NCBI RefSeq assembly: GCF_902499115.1
Contig: NZ_CABVPN010000005.1
Location: 193,433 to 257,432, forward strand
Reading direction: 5' to 3'
Length of the DNA stretch: 64,000 nt
Source of the DNA: Burkholderia diffusa
GTDB taxonomy: Bacteria; Pseudomonadota; Gammaproteobacteria; Burkholderiales; Burkholderiaceae
Notes under the pieces: model-generated
What the model saw: the letters and a program-made list of their open reading frames with translations, nothing else
Databases searched by the model: none
What the model was told of the DNA's origin: nothing
Program-made: the position numbers and the translations under genes
Shown: positions 44,986 through 53,960 of the stretch, piece by piece
Layout: each line of letters begins with the position of its first letter
Position numbering within the stretch: the first letter of the stretch is position 1

Positions 44986-46077
44986 ATGAAGTCCGATGAT
45001 GTGATCGTCAGCTTTCGCGGCGTGCGGAAGACCTACGACGGGGAGACGCTGGTCGTCAAATCGCTCGACCTCGATATCCACCGAGGGGAATTCCTGACGC
45101 TGCTCGGGCCCTCCGGCTCGGGCAAGACCACCTGCCTCATGATGCTGGCGGGCTTCGAGTTTCCGACGGGCGGCGAGATCCGCCTCGACGGCGAACTGCT
45201 GAACACCGTGCCGCCGCACAAGCGCAACATCGGCATGGTGTTCCAGAACTACGCGCTGTTTCCGCACCTGACGGTCGAGCAGAACGTCGCGTATCCGCTC
45301 TCGGTGCGCAAGCTGCCGGCGGCCGAGCGCGCGGAGCGCGTCGCGCATGCGCTGAAGATGGTGCAGATGGAGCGTTTCGCGAAACGCTATCCGGCGCAGT
45401 TGTCGGGCGGCCAGCAGCAGCGCATCGCGCTCGCACGGGCGCTCGTGTTCGAGCCGAAGCTCGTGCTGATGGACGAGCCGCTCGGCGCGCTCGACAAGCA
45501 GTTGCGCGAACACATGCAGTACGAACTGAAGGCGCTGCACGAGAAGCTCGGCGTGACCTTCGTCTACGTGACGCACGACCAGGGCGAGGCGCTGACGATG
45601 TCCGATCGCGTCGCCGTGTTCGACAAGGGCATCGTGCAGCAGCTCGATACCGTCGATCGCCTGTACGAATCGCCGTGCAATGAATTCGTCGCGAACTTCA
45701 TTGGTGACAGCAACCGGCTGCGCGGCACCATCGCGCGCGTCGACGGCGAATTCTGCGAATTCCGGCTCGACGACGGCACGCAGCTCGTCGGTCGCCGCAT
45801 CGGCGACGCAGCTGAAGGCGCGCCGGCCGTCGCGTGCATCCGCCCCGAACGCATGAGCCTCGCGAACGGGCACGCGAACGGCACCGCCAACCGCGTGACC
45901 GGCGAAGCGCGCAGCCTCATCTATTTCGGCGATCACGTGCGCATGCGCTGCGCGCTGCCCGGCCAGGACGAATGCTTCGTGAAGGTGCCGCTCGGCACGG
46001 GCGCGCTCGATGCGTTCTCGCCCGGCGCGCCGGTATCGCTCGCATTCGCGCCCGAGCATCTGCGCATATTCGCCTGA
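44986..46077 (+). CDS. Polyamine-type ABC transporter ATP-binding protein
   Basis: This 363-residue ATPase has Walker A GPSGSGKTT, the signature LSGGQQQR, Walker B LVLMDEPLGALD, the switch His in VYVTHDQ, and a C-terminal TOBE domain (ACIRPERMSL...). It is of the PotA/YdcT type. AAGGGG lies before ATG 44986. It leads the order ATPase, binding protein, permease, permease. Substrate is likely putrescine, spermidine or GABA, by analogy. Confidence 0.92.
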   Translation: MKSDDVIVSFRGVRKTYDGETLVVKSLDLDIHRGEFLTLLGPSGSGKTTCLMMLAGFEFPTGGEIRLDGELLNTVPPHKRNIGMVFQNYALFPHLTVEQNVAYPLSVRKLPAAERAERVAHALKMVQMERFAKRYPAQLSGGQQQRIALARALVFEPKLVLMDEPLGALDKQLREHMQYELKALHEKLGVTFVYVTHDQGEALTMSDRVAVFDKGIVQQLDTVDRLYESPCNEFVANFIGDSNRLRGTIARVDGEFCEFRLDDGTQLVGRRIGDAAEGAPAVACIRPERMSLANGHANGTANRVTGEARSLIYFGDHVRMRCALPGQDECFVKVPLGTGALDAFSPGAPVSLAFAPEHLRIFA

Positions 46078-46155
46078 CGCAAGGTTTTCCCGCTTTATCG
46101 CAGCACGTCGTCAACAACAACTGCCCACTTCCACCACGAGAGGAGAGGAACCATC

Positions 46156-47202
46156 ATGAACGGAGCAAGCTCTACCGCGCGTCGCACTGCGCTCGCACTG
46201 GCGCTCGCCGTCGTCGGCGCATCGGCCACCGCGGCCGAACTCACGGTCGTCAACTTCGGCGGCGCGAACGGCGACGCGCAGAAGGCCGCATTCAACCAGC
46301 CGTTCGAAAAGGCGACCGGCAACAAGGTCACGGCCGTCGAGTACAACGGCGAGCAGGCGAAAGTGAAGGCGATGGTCGAGGCGAAGCACGTCAACTGGGA
46401 CGTGGTCGAAGTCGAATCGGGGGACCTGAACCGCGGCTGCGACGAAGGGTTGTACGAGAAGCTCGACTGGTCGAAGATCGCGAAGAAGTCCGACCTGATT
46501 CCCGAATCGCCGCAGGTGTGCGGCGTCGGCTTCTTCGTGTGGTCGACCGCGCTGTCGTACAACGCGGACAAGCTGAAGACCGCGCCGACCGGCTGGGCCG
46601 ATTTCTGGAACGTGAAGAAATTCCCCGGCAAGCGCGGCATGCGCAAGGGCGCGCGCTACAACCTCGAGTTTGCGCTGATGGCCGACGGCGTCGCGCCGAA
46701 GGACGTGTACAAGGTGCTCGGCACGAAGGCCGGCCAGGACCGCGCGTTCAAGAAGCTCGACGAGTTGAAGCCGTACATCCAGTGGTGGGAAGCGGGCGCG
46801 CAGCCGCCGCAGTTCCTGGTGGCCGGCGACGTCGTGATGTCGACCGCGTACAACGGCCGTATCGACGCCGCGCAGAAGGAAGGCAAGAACCTGAAGGTCG
46901 TGTGGAACGGCAGCATCTACGACCTCGACTACTGGGCGATTCCGAAGGGCTCGCCGAACAAGGCGCTGGCCGAGCAGTACATCGCGTACACGCTGACGCC
47001 GAAGCCGCAGCAGGCGTATGCGCAGCACATCGCGTACGGCCCCGCGAACGTCGCGGCGATCAAGTCGCTCGACGCGAAGACGCTCGCGAACCTGCCGAAC
47101 TCGCCGGCCAACGGCAAGAACGCGGTGCTGGAGGACATCGGCTTCTGGACCGACCACAGCGACGAGCTCGAGCAGCGCTTCGCCGCGTGGGCGACGAAGT
47201 AA
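46156..47202 (+). CDS. Polyamine-type ABC transporter substrate-binding protein
   Basis: This 348-residue periplasmic binding protein has a signal peptide (to about residue 27, ASATAAE) and a PotD-like fold: LTVVNFGGANGDAQKAAFNQPFEKATGNKVTAVEYNG, then VWSTALSYNADK and the late NVAAIKSLDAKTLANLP segment. GAGGAGAGGAA stands upstream of the ATG, giving strong translation, as expected for the most abundant component of an importer. Ligand is not settled by sequence. Confidence 0.92.
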   Translation: MNGASSTARRTALALALAVVGASATAAELTVVNFGGANGDAQKAAFNQPFEKATGNKVTAVEYNGEQAKVKAMVEAKHVNWDVVEVESGDLNRGCDEGLYEKLDWSKIAKKSDLIPESPQVCGVGFFVWSTALSYNADKLKTAPTGWADFWNVKKFPGKRGMRKGARYNLEFALMADGVAPKDVYKVLGTKAGQDRAFKKLDELKPYIQWWEAGAQPPQFLVAGDVVMSTAYNGRIDAAQKEGKNLKVVWNGSIYDLDYWAIPKGSPNKALAEQYIAYTLTPKPQQAYAQHIAYGPANVAAIKSLDAKTLANLPNSPANGKNAVLEDIGFWTDHSDELEQRFAAWATK

Positions 47203-47295
47203 CCGCTACTCAGGTGTCCTGATGCAACCTGCCGCGCGGCGCATCGATTGCGCCGTGCGGCATTCCGCCGGATCGAGCCCGGCCGGAGAGAACCG

Positions 47296-48561
47296 TTGAA
47301 CACGATGACGATCGCTCCTTCCTCGCCGTCGTCAGCCGCGCTCAAGCGCGAGCTGAAGGCCGCCGAGGCCCGCAAGCGCACGATGGCGTTGCTGCTGATC
47401 GCGCCGCTCGCGATCTTCCTGCTGCTCATTTTCGTCGTGCCGATCGGCACGCTGCTCACGCGCGCGGTGCAGAACCCCGAGATCGCGACCGCGCTGCCGA
47501 ACACGATCGCCGCGCTGTCGGGATGGGACCGCAAGGCGCCGCCGGCCGACGCCGCGTACGTCGCGCTCGCGGCCGACATGACAAAGGTCGCCGACAGCGA
47601 GGCGATGGGCGCACTCGCGAGGCGCCTGAACACCGAGATTCCCGGCTACCGCTCGCTCGTCGCGAAGACGGCGCGCGCGATGCCGCTGAAAGGCGACAAC
47701 GACGCGGCACTGACGCCCGCGCAAACGCGCGCGAAACTGATCGACCTCGATTCGCGCTGGGGCGACGTTGCGTACTGGCAGTCGATCGCAAAGAACGGTA
47801 GCCAGCTGTCGCCGTTCTACCTGCTCGCCGCGCTCGACCACAAGCAGGACGGCTTCGGCCAGATCGTGCAGGCCGATCCCGATCAGTCGATCTATCTCTC
47901 GATCTTCGGCCGCACGTTCGTGATCGGCGTCGCGGTCACGCTGTTCGCGCTGTTGCTCGGCTATCCGCTCGCGTACTGGATCTCGACGCTGTCGGAGCGC
48001 CGCGCGAACCTCGTGATGATCCTCGTGCTGATTCCGTTCTGGACCTCGGTGCTCGTGCGCGTCGCCGCGTGGATCGTGCTGCTGCAGAGCGAAGGGCTCA
48101 TCAACACGGCACTGATCGGCAGCGGGCTGATCTCGCATCCGCTGACGCTGCTGTTCAATCGCGTCGGCGTGTACATCTCGATGACGCACATCCTGCTGCC
48201 GTTCATGATCCTGCCGCTCTACAGCGTGATGAAGTCGATCCCGCCGACTTACCAGCGTGCGGCCGTGTCGCTCGGCAGCCATCCGTTCGCCGCGTTCTGG
48301 CGCGTGTACGTGCCGCAGACTTATCCGGGCGTCGGCGCCGGCGCGCTGCTCGTGTTCATCCTGGCGATCGGCTACTACATCACACCCGCGCTGCTCGGCG
48401 GGCCGAGCGACCAGATGATCAGCTACTACGTCGCGTACTTCACGAACGTGACGATCAACTGGGGCATGGCGTGCGCGCTCGGCGGGCTGCTGCTCGCGGC
48501 GACGCTGGTGCTGTATGCGGTGTACGGGCGCTTCACGCGCACCAACGTGAGCCTCGGCTGA
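47296..48561 (+). CDS. Polyamine-type ABC transporter permease 1 (PotB-like) with long insert
   Basis: This 421-residue permease is longer than the usual 280-300. After the first membrane span there is a roughly 150-residue soluble stretch (about residues 55-205) before the standard BPD_transp_1 core with the EAA loop (ERAAVSLGS region: YQRAAVSLGSHPFAAFWRVYVPQTYPGVGAG). TTG 47296 is favoured since GGAG ends seven bases upstream; ATG 47305 is the alternative. The insert should lie in the periplasm and may contact the binding protein. Confidence 0.87.
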   Translation: MNTMTIAPSSPSSAALKRELKAAEARKRTMALLLIAPLAIFLLLIFVVPIGTLLTRAVQNPEIATALPNTIAALSGWDRKAPPADAAYVALAADMTKVADSEAMGALARRLNTEIPGYRSLVAKTARAMPLKGDNDAALTPAQTRAKLIDLDSRWGDVAYWQSIAKNGSQLSPFYLLAALDHKQDGFGQIVQADPDQSIYLSIFGRTFVIGVAVTLFALLLGYPLAYWISTLSERRANLVMILVLIPFWTSVLVRVAAWIVLLQSEGLINTALIGSGLISHPLTLLFNRVGVYISMTHILLPFMILPLYSVMKSIPPTYQRAAVSLGSHPFAAFWRVYVPQTYPGVGAGALLVFILAIGYYITPALLGGPSDQMISYYVAYFTNVTINWGMACALGGLLLAATLVLYAVYGRFTRTNVSLG

Positions 48562-48607
48562 GCGGTCGAGCAGCAACACGCAACGAAACGGGAAGGGGAT
48601 GCCGACC

Positions 48608-49444
48608 ATGAAACTCGCCAGGCCGCTGTTCGCGCCGCACATGTCGTTCGTCGAGCGCGCGTGGTATGTCGCGCTACGTGTGCTCGTCGTGCTGACGCTG
48701 CTGTACCTGATCCTGCCGGTGCTTGCCATCGTGCCGCTGTCGTTTTCGTCGAGCACGTTCCTCGTCTATCCGATTCCGGGCTTCTCGACGCGCTGGTACG
48801 AGAACCTGATCGCATCGGACGAGTGGCGGATGGCCGCGAAGAACAGCTTCATCGTCGCGCCGTCGGCGACCGTCGTCGCGACCGTGCTCGGCACGCTCGC
48901 CGCGATCGGCCTCACGAAGGCGGACTTCCGCGGCAAGGGGCTCCTGATGGCCGTGCTGCTGTCGCCGATGATCGTACCTGTGGTCGTGGTCGGCGTCGGC
49001 ATGTACCTGTTCTTCGCGCCGCTCGGCCTCGCGAATACCTACACGGGGCTGATCGCCGCGCACGCGGCGCTCGGCGTGCCGTTCGTCGTGACGACGGTGG
49101 CCGCGACGCTGCAGGGCTTCAACCAGAACCTGGTGCGTGCGAGCTTGTCGCTCGGCGCGAATCCCGTCACGACGTTCTTCCGTGTGACGCTGCCGGTGAT
49201 CGCGCCGGGCGTGATGTCGGGTGCGCTGTTCGCGTTCGCGACGTCGTTCGACGAAGTCGTCGTCACGCTGTTCCTCGCGGGCGCGGACCAGACGACGCTG
49301 CCGCGCCAGATGTTCACCGGCATTCGCGAGAACATCAGCCCGACGATCGCCGCGCTCGCAACGATCCTGATCATCTTCTCGACGAGCCTGCTGCTCGCGC
49401 TCGAATGGCTGCGCGGCCGCAACGCGCGACGCGCGGTGTCTTGA
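48608..49444 (+). CDS. Polyamine-type ABC transporter permease 2 (PotC-like)
   Basis: This 278-residue permease has six membrane spans and the EAA-type loop (VRASLSLGANPVTTFFRVTLPVIAPGVMSG). I use ATG 48608 because GGAAGGGG ends nine bases upstream; the in-frame ATG at 48599 abuts that site. It completes the importer operon begun at 44986, with 46 bp after the first permease. No metabolic enzyme for the substrate follows. Confidence 0.92.
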   Translation: MKLARPLFAPHMSFVERAWYVALRVLVVLTLLYLILPVLAIVPLSFSSSTFLVYPIPGFSTRWYENLIASDEWRMAAKNSFIVAPSATVVATVLGTLAAIGLTKADFRGKGLLMAVLLSPMIVPVVVVGVGMYLFFAPLGLANTYTGLIAAHAALGVPFVVTTVAATLQGFNQNLVRASLSLGANPVTTFFRVTLPVIAPGVMSGALFAFATSFDEVVVTLFLAGADQTTLPRQMFTGIRENISPTIAALATILIIFSTSLLLALEWLRGRNARRAVS

Positions 49445-49686
49445 CGGCCGGAACCGCAGCGGCCGCCGTATCGTCGATCGTTGCGGTCTCAACGATGCCG
49501 CGCACTCGACGCGGCGCACGGAAGCTTTCGTTTCGCTGACTGGCGACGCGGTTGCCTGCACGCTCGATGAGGCTCTGCAACAATACGGCTCGCGACATCG
49601 CGCGTTCCGTTCTTGCAGCAGGGGGCGCCCGGTGCCGCGCCGCTCAATCCGCGACGCCGCGCGTCGCTCGTCAGCCGAGCCTCATC

Positions 49687-51114
49687 TTGTCCGAATTCGC
49701 ATCCCCTGCCGGCGCCCGGGAGCCGGCCGTCAACTGGCGCGCGATGTCCGCCGTGCTGCTGGCCGTCGCGCTCGCGACGCTCGACACGGCAATCGCGAAC
49801 ACCGCGCTGCCCGCGATCGCCACCGACCTGCACGCGTCGCCGGCCGCTTCGGTGTGGATCATCAACGCCTACCAGCTCGCGATGGTCGCGACGCTGCTGC
49901 CGTTCGCGTCGCTCGGCGACATCGTCGGTCACAAGCGCGTGTATGTCGCGGGCCTCGCGGTGTTCACGCTCGCGTCGCTCGGCTGCTCGCTCGCGGCGAC
50001 GCTGCCGCAGCTGACAGCGGCGCGGATCGTGCAGGGCTTCGGTGCGAGCGCGATCATGAGCGTGAACGTCGCGCTGATCCGCAACCTGTTTCCCGCGCAC
50101 CGGCTCGGGCGCGGCGTCGGCTTCAATGCACTGGTCGTCGGCGTGTCGTTCGCCGTGGGGCCGACGATCGCGTCGCTGATCCTGTCGGTGGCGGCCTGGC
50201 CGTGGCTGTTCGCGGTGAACGTGCCGCTCGGCGTGCTCGCGCTTGCAGTGGCGATTCCGTCGCTGCCGCAGACGGCGCGCGGCAAGCATGCATTCGATCC
50301 GCTCGCCGCGCTGTTCAACGTGATCACGTTTGCATCACTGATCTTCGCGCTCGGCGAATTCGCGCAGCGCGGGCCGCTGTCCGTCGTGTTCGCGGCTGCC
50401 GCGGTCGCGCTCGCGTTCGGGTCGCTGCTGATCCGCCGCCAGGCTGGGCACCCGGCGCCGATGCTGCCGGTGGACCTGTTCCGCCGGCCGGTGTTCACGC
50501 TGTCCGCGCTGACGGCCGTGTGCGCGTTCGCCGCGCAGGGGCTCGCGTTCGTATCGCTGCCGTTCTACTTCGAAACCGTGCTGCATCGCGATGCGGTGGA
50601 GACTGGCTTCCTGATGACGCCCTGGTCGGCGATCGTCGCGCTTGCCGCACCGATCGCGGGCCGGTTGTCCGATCGTTATCCTCCCGGATTGCTCGGCGCG
50701 ATCGGGCTCGCACTGCTGAGCGCGGGAATGGTGTCGCTCGCCGCGCTGCCGGCGGCGCCGAACGTCATCGACATCGGCTGGCGGATGATGCTGTGCGGCG
50801 CGGGCTTCGGCTTCTTCCAGTCGCCGAACCTGAAGGCGTTGATGTCGAGCGCGCCGCCCGAGCGCAGCGGCGGCGCGAGCGGCATCATCGCGACCGCGCG
50901 GCTGATCGGGCAGGCTACCGGCGCGGCGCTCGTCGCGCTGTCGTTCGGGATCGCCGGGCGTCACGGGCCGACGCTCGCGCTGATGCTCGGTGCGGGCTTT
51001 GCCGGCGCCGCGAGCGTCGCGAGTGGGCTGCGGCTCTTCGCGCCGTCGCATCGGGCCGGCGCGCCGGTCGCATCGGTCGCGGCGACGCCGGCGAAGGAGC
51101 GGGCGACGGAGTAG
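49687..51114 (+). CDS. MFS transporter, DHA2 drug efflux type
   Basis: This protein of about 475 residues has around 14 hydrophobic spans and the DHA2-type signature LDTAIANTALPAIATDL in the first span. The motif A-like SLGDIVGHKRVYVAGL between spans 2 and 3, and the conserved GFGASAIMSVNVALIRNLFP, also fit. Such proteins export drugs or metabolites by proton antiport. The start is uncertain: TTG 49687 is used; the frame is open from 49552 and ATG 49744 lies at the first span. Substrate unknown. It converges with sedolisin 2. Confidence 0.85.
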   Translation: MSEFASPAGAREPAVNWRAMSAVLLAVALATLDTAIANTALPAIATDLHASPAASVWIINAYQLAMVATLLPFASLGDIVGHKRVYVAGLAVFTLASLGCSLAATLPQLTAARIVQGFGASAIMSVNVALIRNLFPAHRLGRGVGFNALVVGVSFAVGPTIASLILSVAAWPWLFAVNVPLGVLALAVAIPSLPQTARGKHAFDPLAALFNVITFASLIFALGEFAQRGPLSVVFAAAAVALAFGSLLIRRQAGHPAPMLPVDLFRRPVFTLSALTAVCAFAAQGLAFVSLPFYFETVLHRDAVETGFLMTPWSAIVALAAPIAGRLSDRYPPGLLGAIGLALLSAGMVSLAALPAAPNVIDIGWRMMLCGAGFGFFQSPNLKALMSSAPPERSGGASGIIATARLIGQATGAALVALSFGIAGRHGPTLALMLGAGFAGAASVASGLRLFAPSHRAGAPVASVAATPAKERATE

Positions 51115-51196
51115 CGCTCCGCGCGCGCTCGCTGCCCGAGAGTTTCCCGGCCGGCACACGGCAAACGACCGCCGCGCGCCAGCCTTCGCATCACGC

Positions 51197-52936
51197 TCAG
51201 AAGCCGCCCGTCTGGATCAGCTTGTTGAGGTTCGCGATGTTCAGGCTGCCGAAGCCGGTCGTCAGATCCCAGCCGGTGCCTGCGTTGTAGCCGTACCCCT
51301 GATAGCCGTTGTTCCCCGACACGACGTCATAGCGCACGAGCGACGGGTTCGACGGAATGTCCGCATAGAACTTGCCGGCCGGGAAGCCGAGACCCGTGCC
51401 GTTCGCCGCGAGCAGACGCGCCCAGAAACCGGTGAAGATCGGCGCGGCGAGGCTCGTGCCGCCGATCTGCTGCAGCTGGCCATAGTTGTAGATGTACGCG
51501 CCCGTGCTTTGCGCGGCGTCGAACGACACGTCGGGCAACTGACGATTGCTGCCCGACTGCCACGCCGGTGCCGGCAGGACCGTGCTGACGCCGCCGCCCG
51601 TGGCCCACAGCTTGCCGTTCCCGTCGAGGCCTTCGTTCCACACCGTTTCGTTCGAGAATGCGCCCGCCGACGTGCTGTACAGCGTCGTGCCGCCGATCGC
51701 GAGCACGTGCGGCGACGCGGCCGGCCACGACACCGTGTAGTTCGCGCCGTCCGGATAGCCGCGGTTGTTGCACTCGTACACGCCTTCGTCGCCCGACGAT
51801 ACCGAGAACGTCTGGCCCTGCGCGGCAGCCGTCGTGAAGATCTGCTCCTCGGCGTCGATCGTGCCGTCCGCGTTCGCGTCGGTTTCGCACCAGCCGAGCG
51901 ACACGTTGATCACCTTCGCGGTGTTGTCCGACACCGCGCGGTTGAACGCTTGCGTGAGGCCCGTGTTGCCTGAGGCGTTCAGGTCCGCCATGTAGAACAC
52001 CAGCTTGCCGACCTGGCCGCCGGCCGAGCCCACGATCGACTGGCTGTCGAGATCCCATTCGCCCTGGCCGTCCTGGTCGTCGCTGTAGCTGCCGCTCGTG
52101 CCGGTGCCGTTGGTCTTGACGGTCTGGGTCGTGACCGTGCCGTAACCGTTGCTCGACGTGAACTGTTTCAGGTCCTGCAGTGTCTGCGACACGCCGCCGA
52201 TCGTGATGATGCCGACGGTCACGCCGGCCGCGGTCGGCACGCCGGTCGCGTTGTAGAGGCCCGGGAATTCCTTCGGATAGTGGCCGGTGGCCGTGCCGGC
52301 CGCGAGCGCCTGCGGCTTCGCCACGTTGCCGATGCGCAGCATCGGATGCGCACGCGCGACGTTCTGCAGCCCGAGCACCGAACCGACGACGTCGCCGAGC
52401 GCGCGTGGCACCTGTGCGGTCGATGCGTTCGCGAAGCCCGAGCGGCCCGCGTACTGGAAGTGCACGAGCGACGTGTTGAACGCGGTCTTCACCGTTCCTG
52501 CCGTGCCGCGCGCGGACACCAGCAGCCGGTTCGGCGCCACTTCGATGTTCACGAAGCCGCTCTTGCGCAGATAGTCGACGACCGACTTCACCTGCGCGTC
52601 GGTCGGCGCGTAGCTGGCGAGGAACTGCTCGTGCGTCAGGTACTGGCGGTAATGCGCGTTGCCGGGCCGGTTCACGTCGTGCGCGAGCTGCTTGAGCTGC
52701 GCGGCATTGCGCAGCTTCAGGCTGACGACGACGTCGGTCGTCTCGCCGGCCGCGAGTTCGAGCGACGGCGCCGCGCTGCGCGCCATCAACTGCGGGCCGG
52801 TCAGAAAGGCCTTCGTGTGGGTATCGACCCAGTCCGTCGTCGCGTGTGCGGCGCCGGCGGCGAGCACGAGCGGCCACACGCATGCAAGGCGGCGGGGCGA
52901 CGGAAGGGGCAGGGCAAACCGGGCGTTCCTTTTCAT
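51197..52936 (-). CDS. S53 family serine-carboxyl peptidase (sedolisin 2) with EF-hand-like loop
   Basis: This 579-residue secreted protease is a paralogue of the one at 23703-25538. It has a signal peptide (ending AAHAT near residue 32), a pro-domain (APNRLLVSARGTAGTVKTAFNTSLVHF), Glu293 and Asp297 in EWDLD, and Ser495 in GGTSLAAP. The C-terminal calcium site is DVVSGNNGYQGYGY. An extra loop at residues 353-364 (DANADGTIDAEE) has perfect EF-hand spacing and is absent from sedolisin 1. AGGA precedes the ATG. Confidence 0.93.
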   Translation of the reverse strand: MKRNARFALPLPSPRRLACVWPLVLAAGAAHATTDWVDTHTKAFLTGPQLMARSAAPSLELAAGETTDVVVSLKLRNAAQLKQLAHDVNRPGNAHYRQYLTHEQFLASYAPTDAQVKSVVDYLRKSGFVNIEVAPNRLLVSARGTAGTVKTAFNTSLVHFQYAGRSGFANASTAQVPRALGDVVGSVLGLQNVARAHPMLRIGNVAKPQALAAGTATGHYPKEFPGLYNATGVPTAAGVTVGIITIGGVSQTLQDLKQFTSSNGYGTVTTQTVKTNGTGTSGSYSDDQDGQGEWDLDSQSIVGSAGGQVGKLVFYMADLNASGNTGLTQAFNRAVSDNTAKVINVSLGWCETDANADGTIDAEEQIFTTAAAQGQTFSVSSGDEGVYECNNRGYPDGANYTVSWPAASPHVLAIGGTTLYSTSAGAFSNETVWNEGLDGNGKLWATGGGVSTVLPAPAWQSGSNRQLPDVSFDAAQSTGAYIYNYGQLQQIGGTSLAAPIFTGFWARLLAANGTGLGFPAGKFYADIPSNPSLVRYDVVSGNNGYQGYGYNAGTGWDLTTGFGSLNIANLNKLIQTGGF

Positions 52937-53575
52937 CGGGAGTCCTTTTTAGGAGAGGCGACGTTGCTGGAGCCCCCGGCCCTTGTGGGGCCGCGAGCGG
53001 TGACGAGCGTAGGGCGTCGGTGCGGTTCCGGTAGCTGCCAGTTTCCATAGCTGTCAGTTCTGACATCGGCGTGTTCGCGCGCATGCGCCGGCGTCGTCGG
53101 TACACGCGGCATCGATGCCGGCAAAAGGAACCGGTTCGCGACGCGATCGCGCTGCGGTCGACGACGTTTGCACGCATGACTCGTACGTTGCGGTATCGGA
53201 ATGCGCGCGATTGCGGAGCGAATCGCCGCGAGAGCGCTTCGCGTGCGATCGGGCGCGGGTGCGCCGCGCGTTGCACTATGTGGTCAGGCGTCGCCATGAT
53301 GGCAACGCGACGCCGCCGCGACGCGCGGATGCACAAAAAAGGGGCCGGTCGATCGCGAGCGTTTCCCGAACTGTGGAACAGCCCGTAGCCGAGTCTTGCA
53401 GCGTGCTTTCGGTTCGCGGGTCAGGTGAGCGGATTAGAGGAAATACTCGAATGCGGGCGATGGCGCCGACTCGGCGCGCGCCGGATGTCCATCGCGAGCC
53501 GGTTCGTTGCCGCGCGGCTCGCTCCGGCGAACGAGCGCGCTGCGGGATCGAACGATGTCGCCGCGAAACGCCTCC
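52937..53575. other. Intergenic region upstream of sedolisin 2 and the ArsR cassette
   Basis: About 640 bp contain no supported gene. Short open frames here lack ribosome sites and have Arg/Ala-rich shadow composition. The region must hold the sedolisin 2 promoter. Confidence 0.4.
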
Positions 53576-53603
53576 TTGACGCGTTTCGTTCGGCGGCTAT
53601 TCT
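53576..53603 (+). promoter_or_regulatory. Promoter of the ArsR cassette
   Basis: TTGACG (53576-53581) and TATTCT (53598-53603) with a 16-bp spacer form a good sigma-70 promoter, 33 bp before the ArsR ATG. The expected start point falls at the edge of the ATAACC palindrome. Confidence 0.65.
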
Positions 53604-53610
53604 TCAATCC

Positions 53611-53626
53611 ATAACCATCGGGTTAT
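53611..53626. promoter_or_regulatory. Candidate ArsR operator
   Basis: The palindrome ATAACC-ATCG-GGTTAT sits between the -10 and the ATG of the ArsR gene. This is where an autoregulating repressor would block transcription. Confidence 0.6.
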
Positions 53627-53636
53627 TGATTCGAAC

Positions 53637-53960
53637 ATGCAAAGCGCTCACGACCTGCTTTTCAGGACACTTGCCGATCCGACGCGCCGCGCGCTCTTCG
53701 AGCGGCTGTGCGAGGAGGGCGAGTTGACGGTCGCCGCGCTCACGGCCCATGCAGGCGTGTCGCAGCCGGCGGTATCGAAGCATCTGGGCGTACTGAAGCA
53801 GGCCGGGCTCGTGAGCGACCGTCACGAAGGCCGGCAGACGCACTACAGCGCGCAGCCGCAGGCGCTGACTCCGTTGATCGACTGGACCAGCCAGATGGCC
53901 GGCTTCTGGCAGACCCGGTTCGACGCCCTCGAAGATCTGCTCAAAAGGATGGATCAGTAA
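53637..53960 (+). CDS. ArsR-family transcriptional regulator
   Basis: This 107-residue winged-helix repressor (LFRTLADPTRRALFERLCEEGELTVAALTAHAGVSQPAVSKHLGVLKQAGLVSDRHEGRQTHYSAQ) has a standard recognition helix VSQPAVSKHLGVL. It lacks the Cys-rich metal site of arsenic sensors. It belongs to the group paired with SRPBCC proteins. The next gene starts in its stop codon (TAATG), so the cassette is coupled. It probably represses itself at the palindrome just upstream. Confidence 0.93.
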   Translation: MQSAHDLLFRTLADPTRRALFERLCEEGELTVAALTAHAGVSQPAVSKHLGVLKQAGLVSDRHEGRQTHYSAQPQALTPLIDWTSQMAGFWQTRFDALEDLLKRMDQ

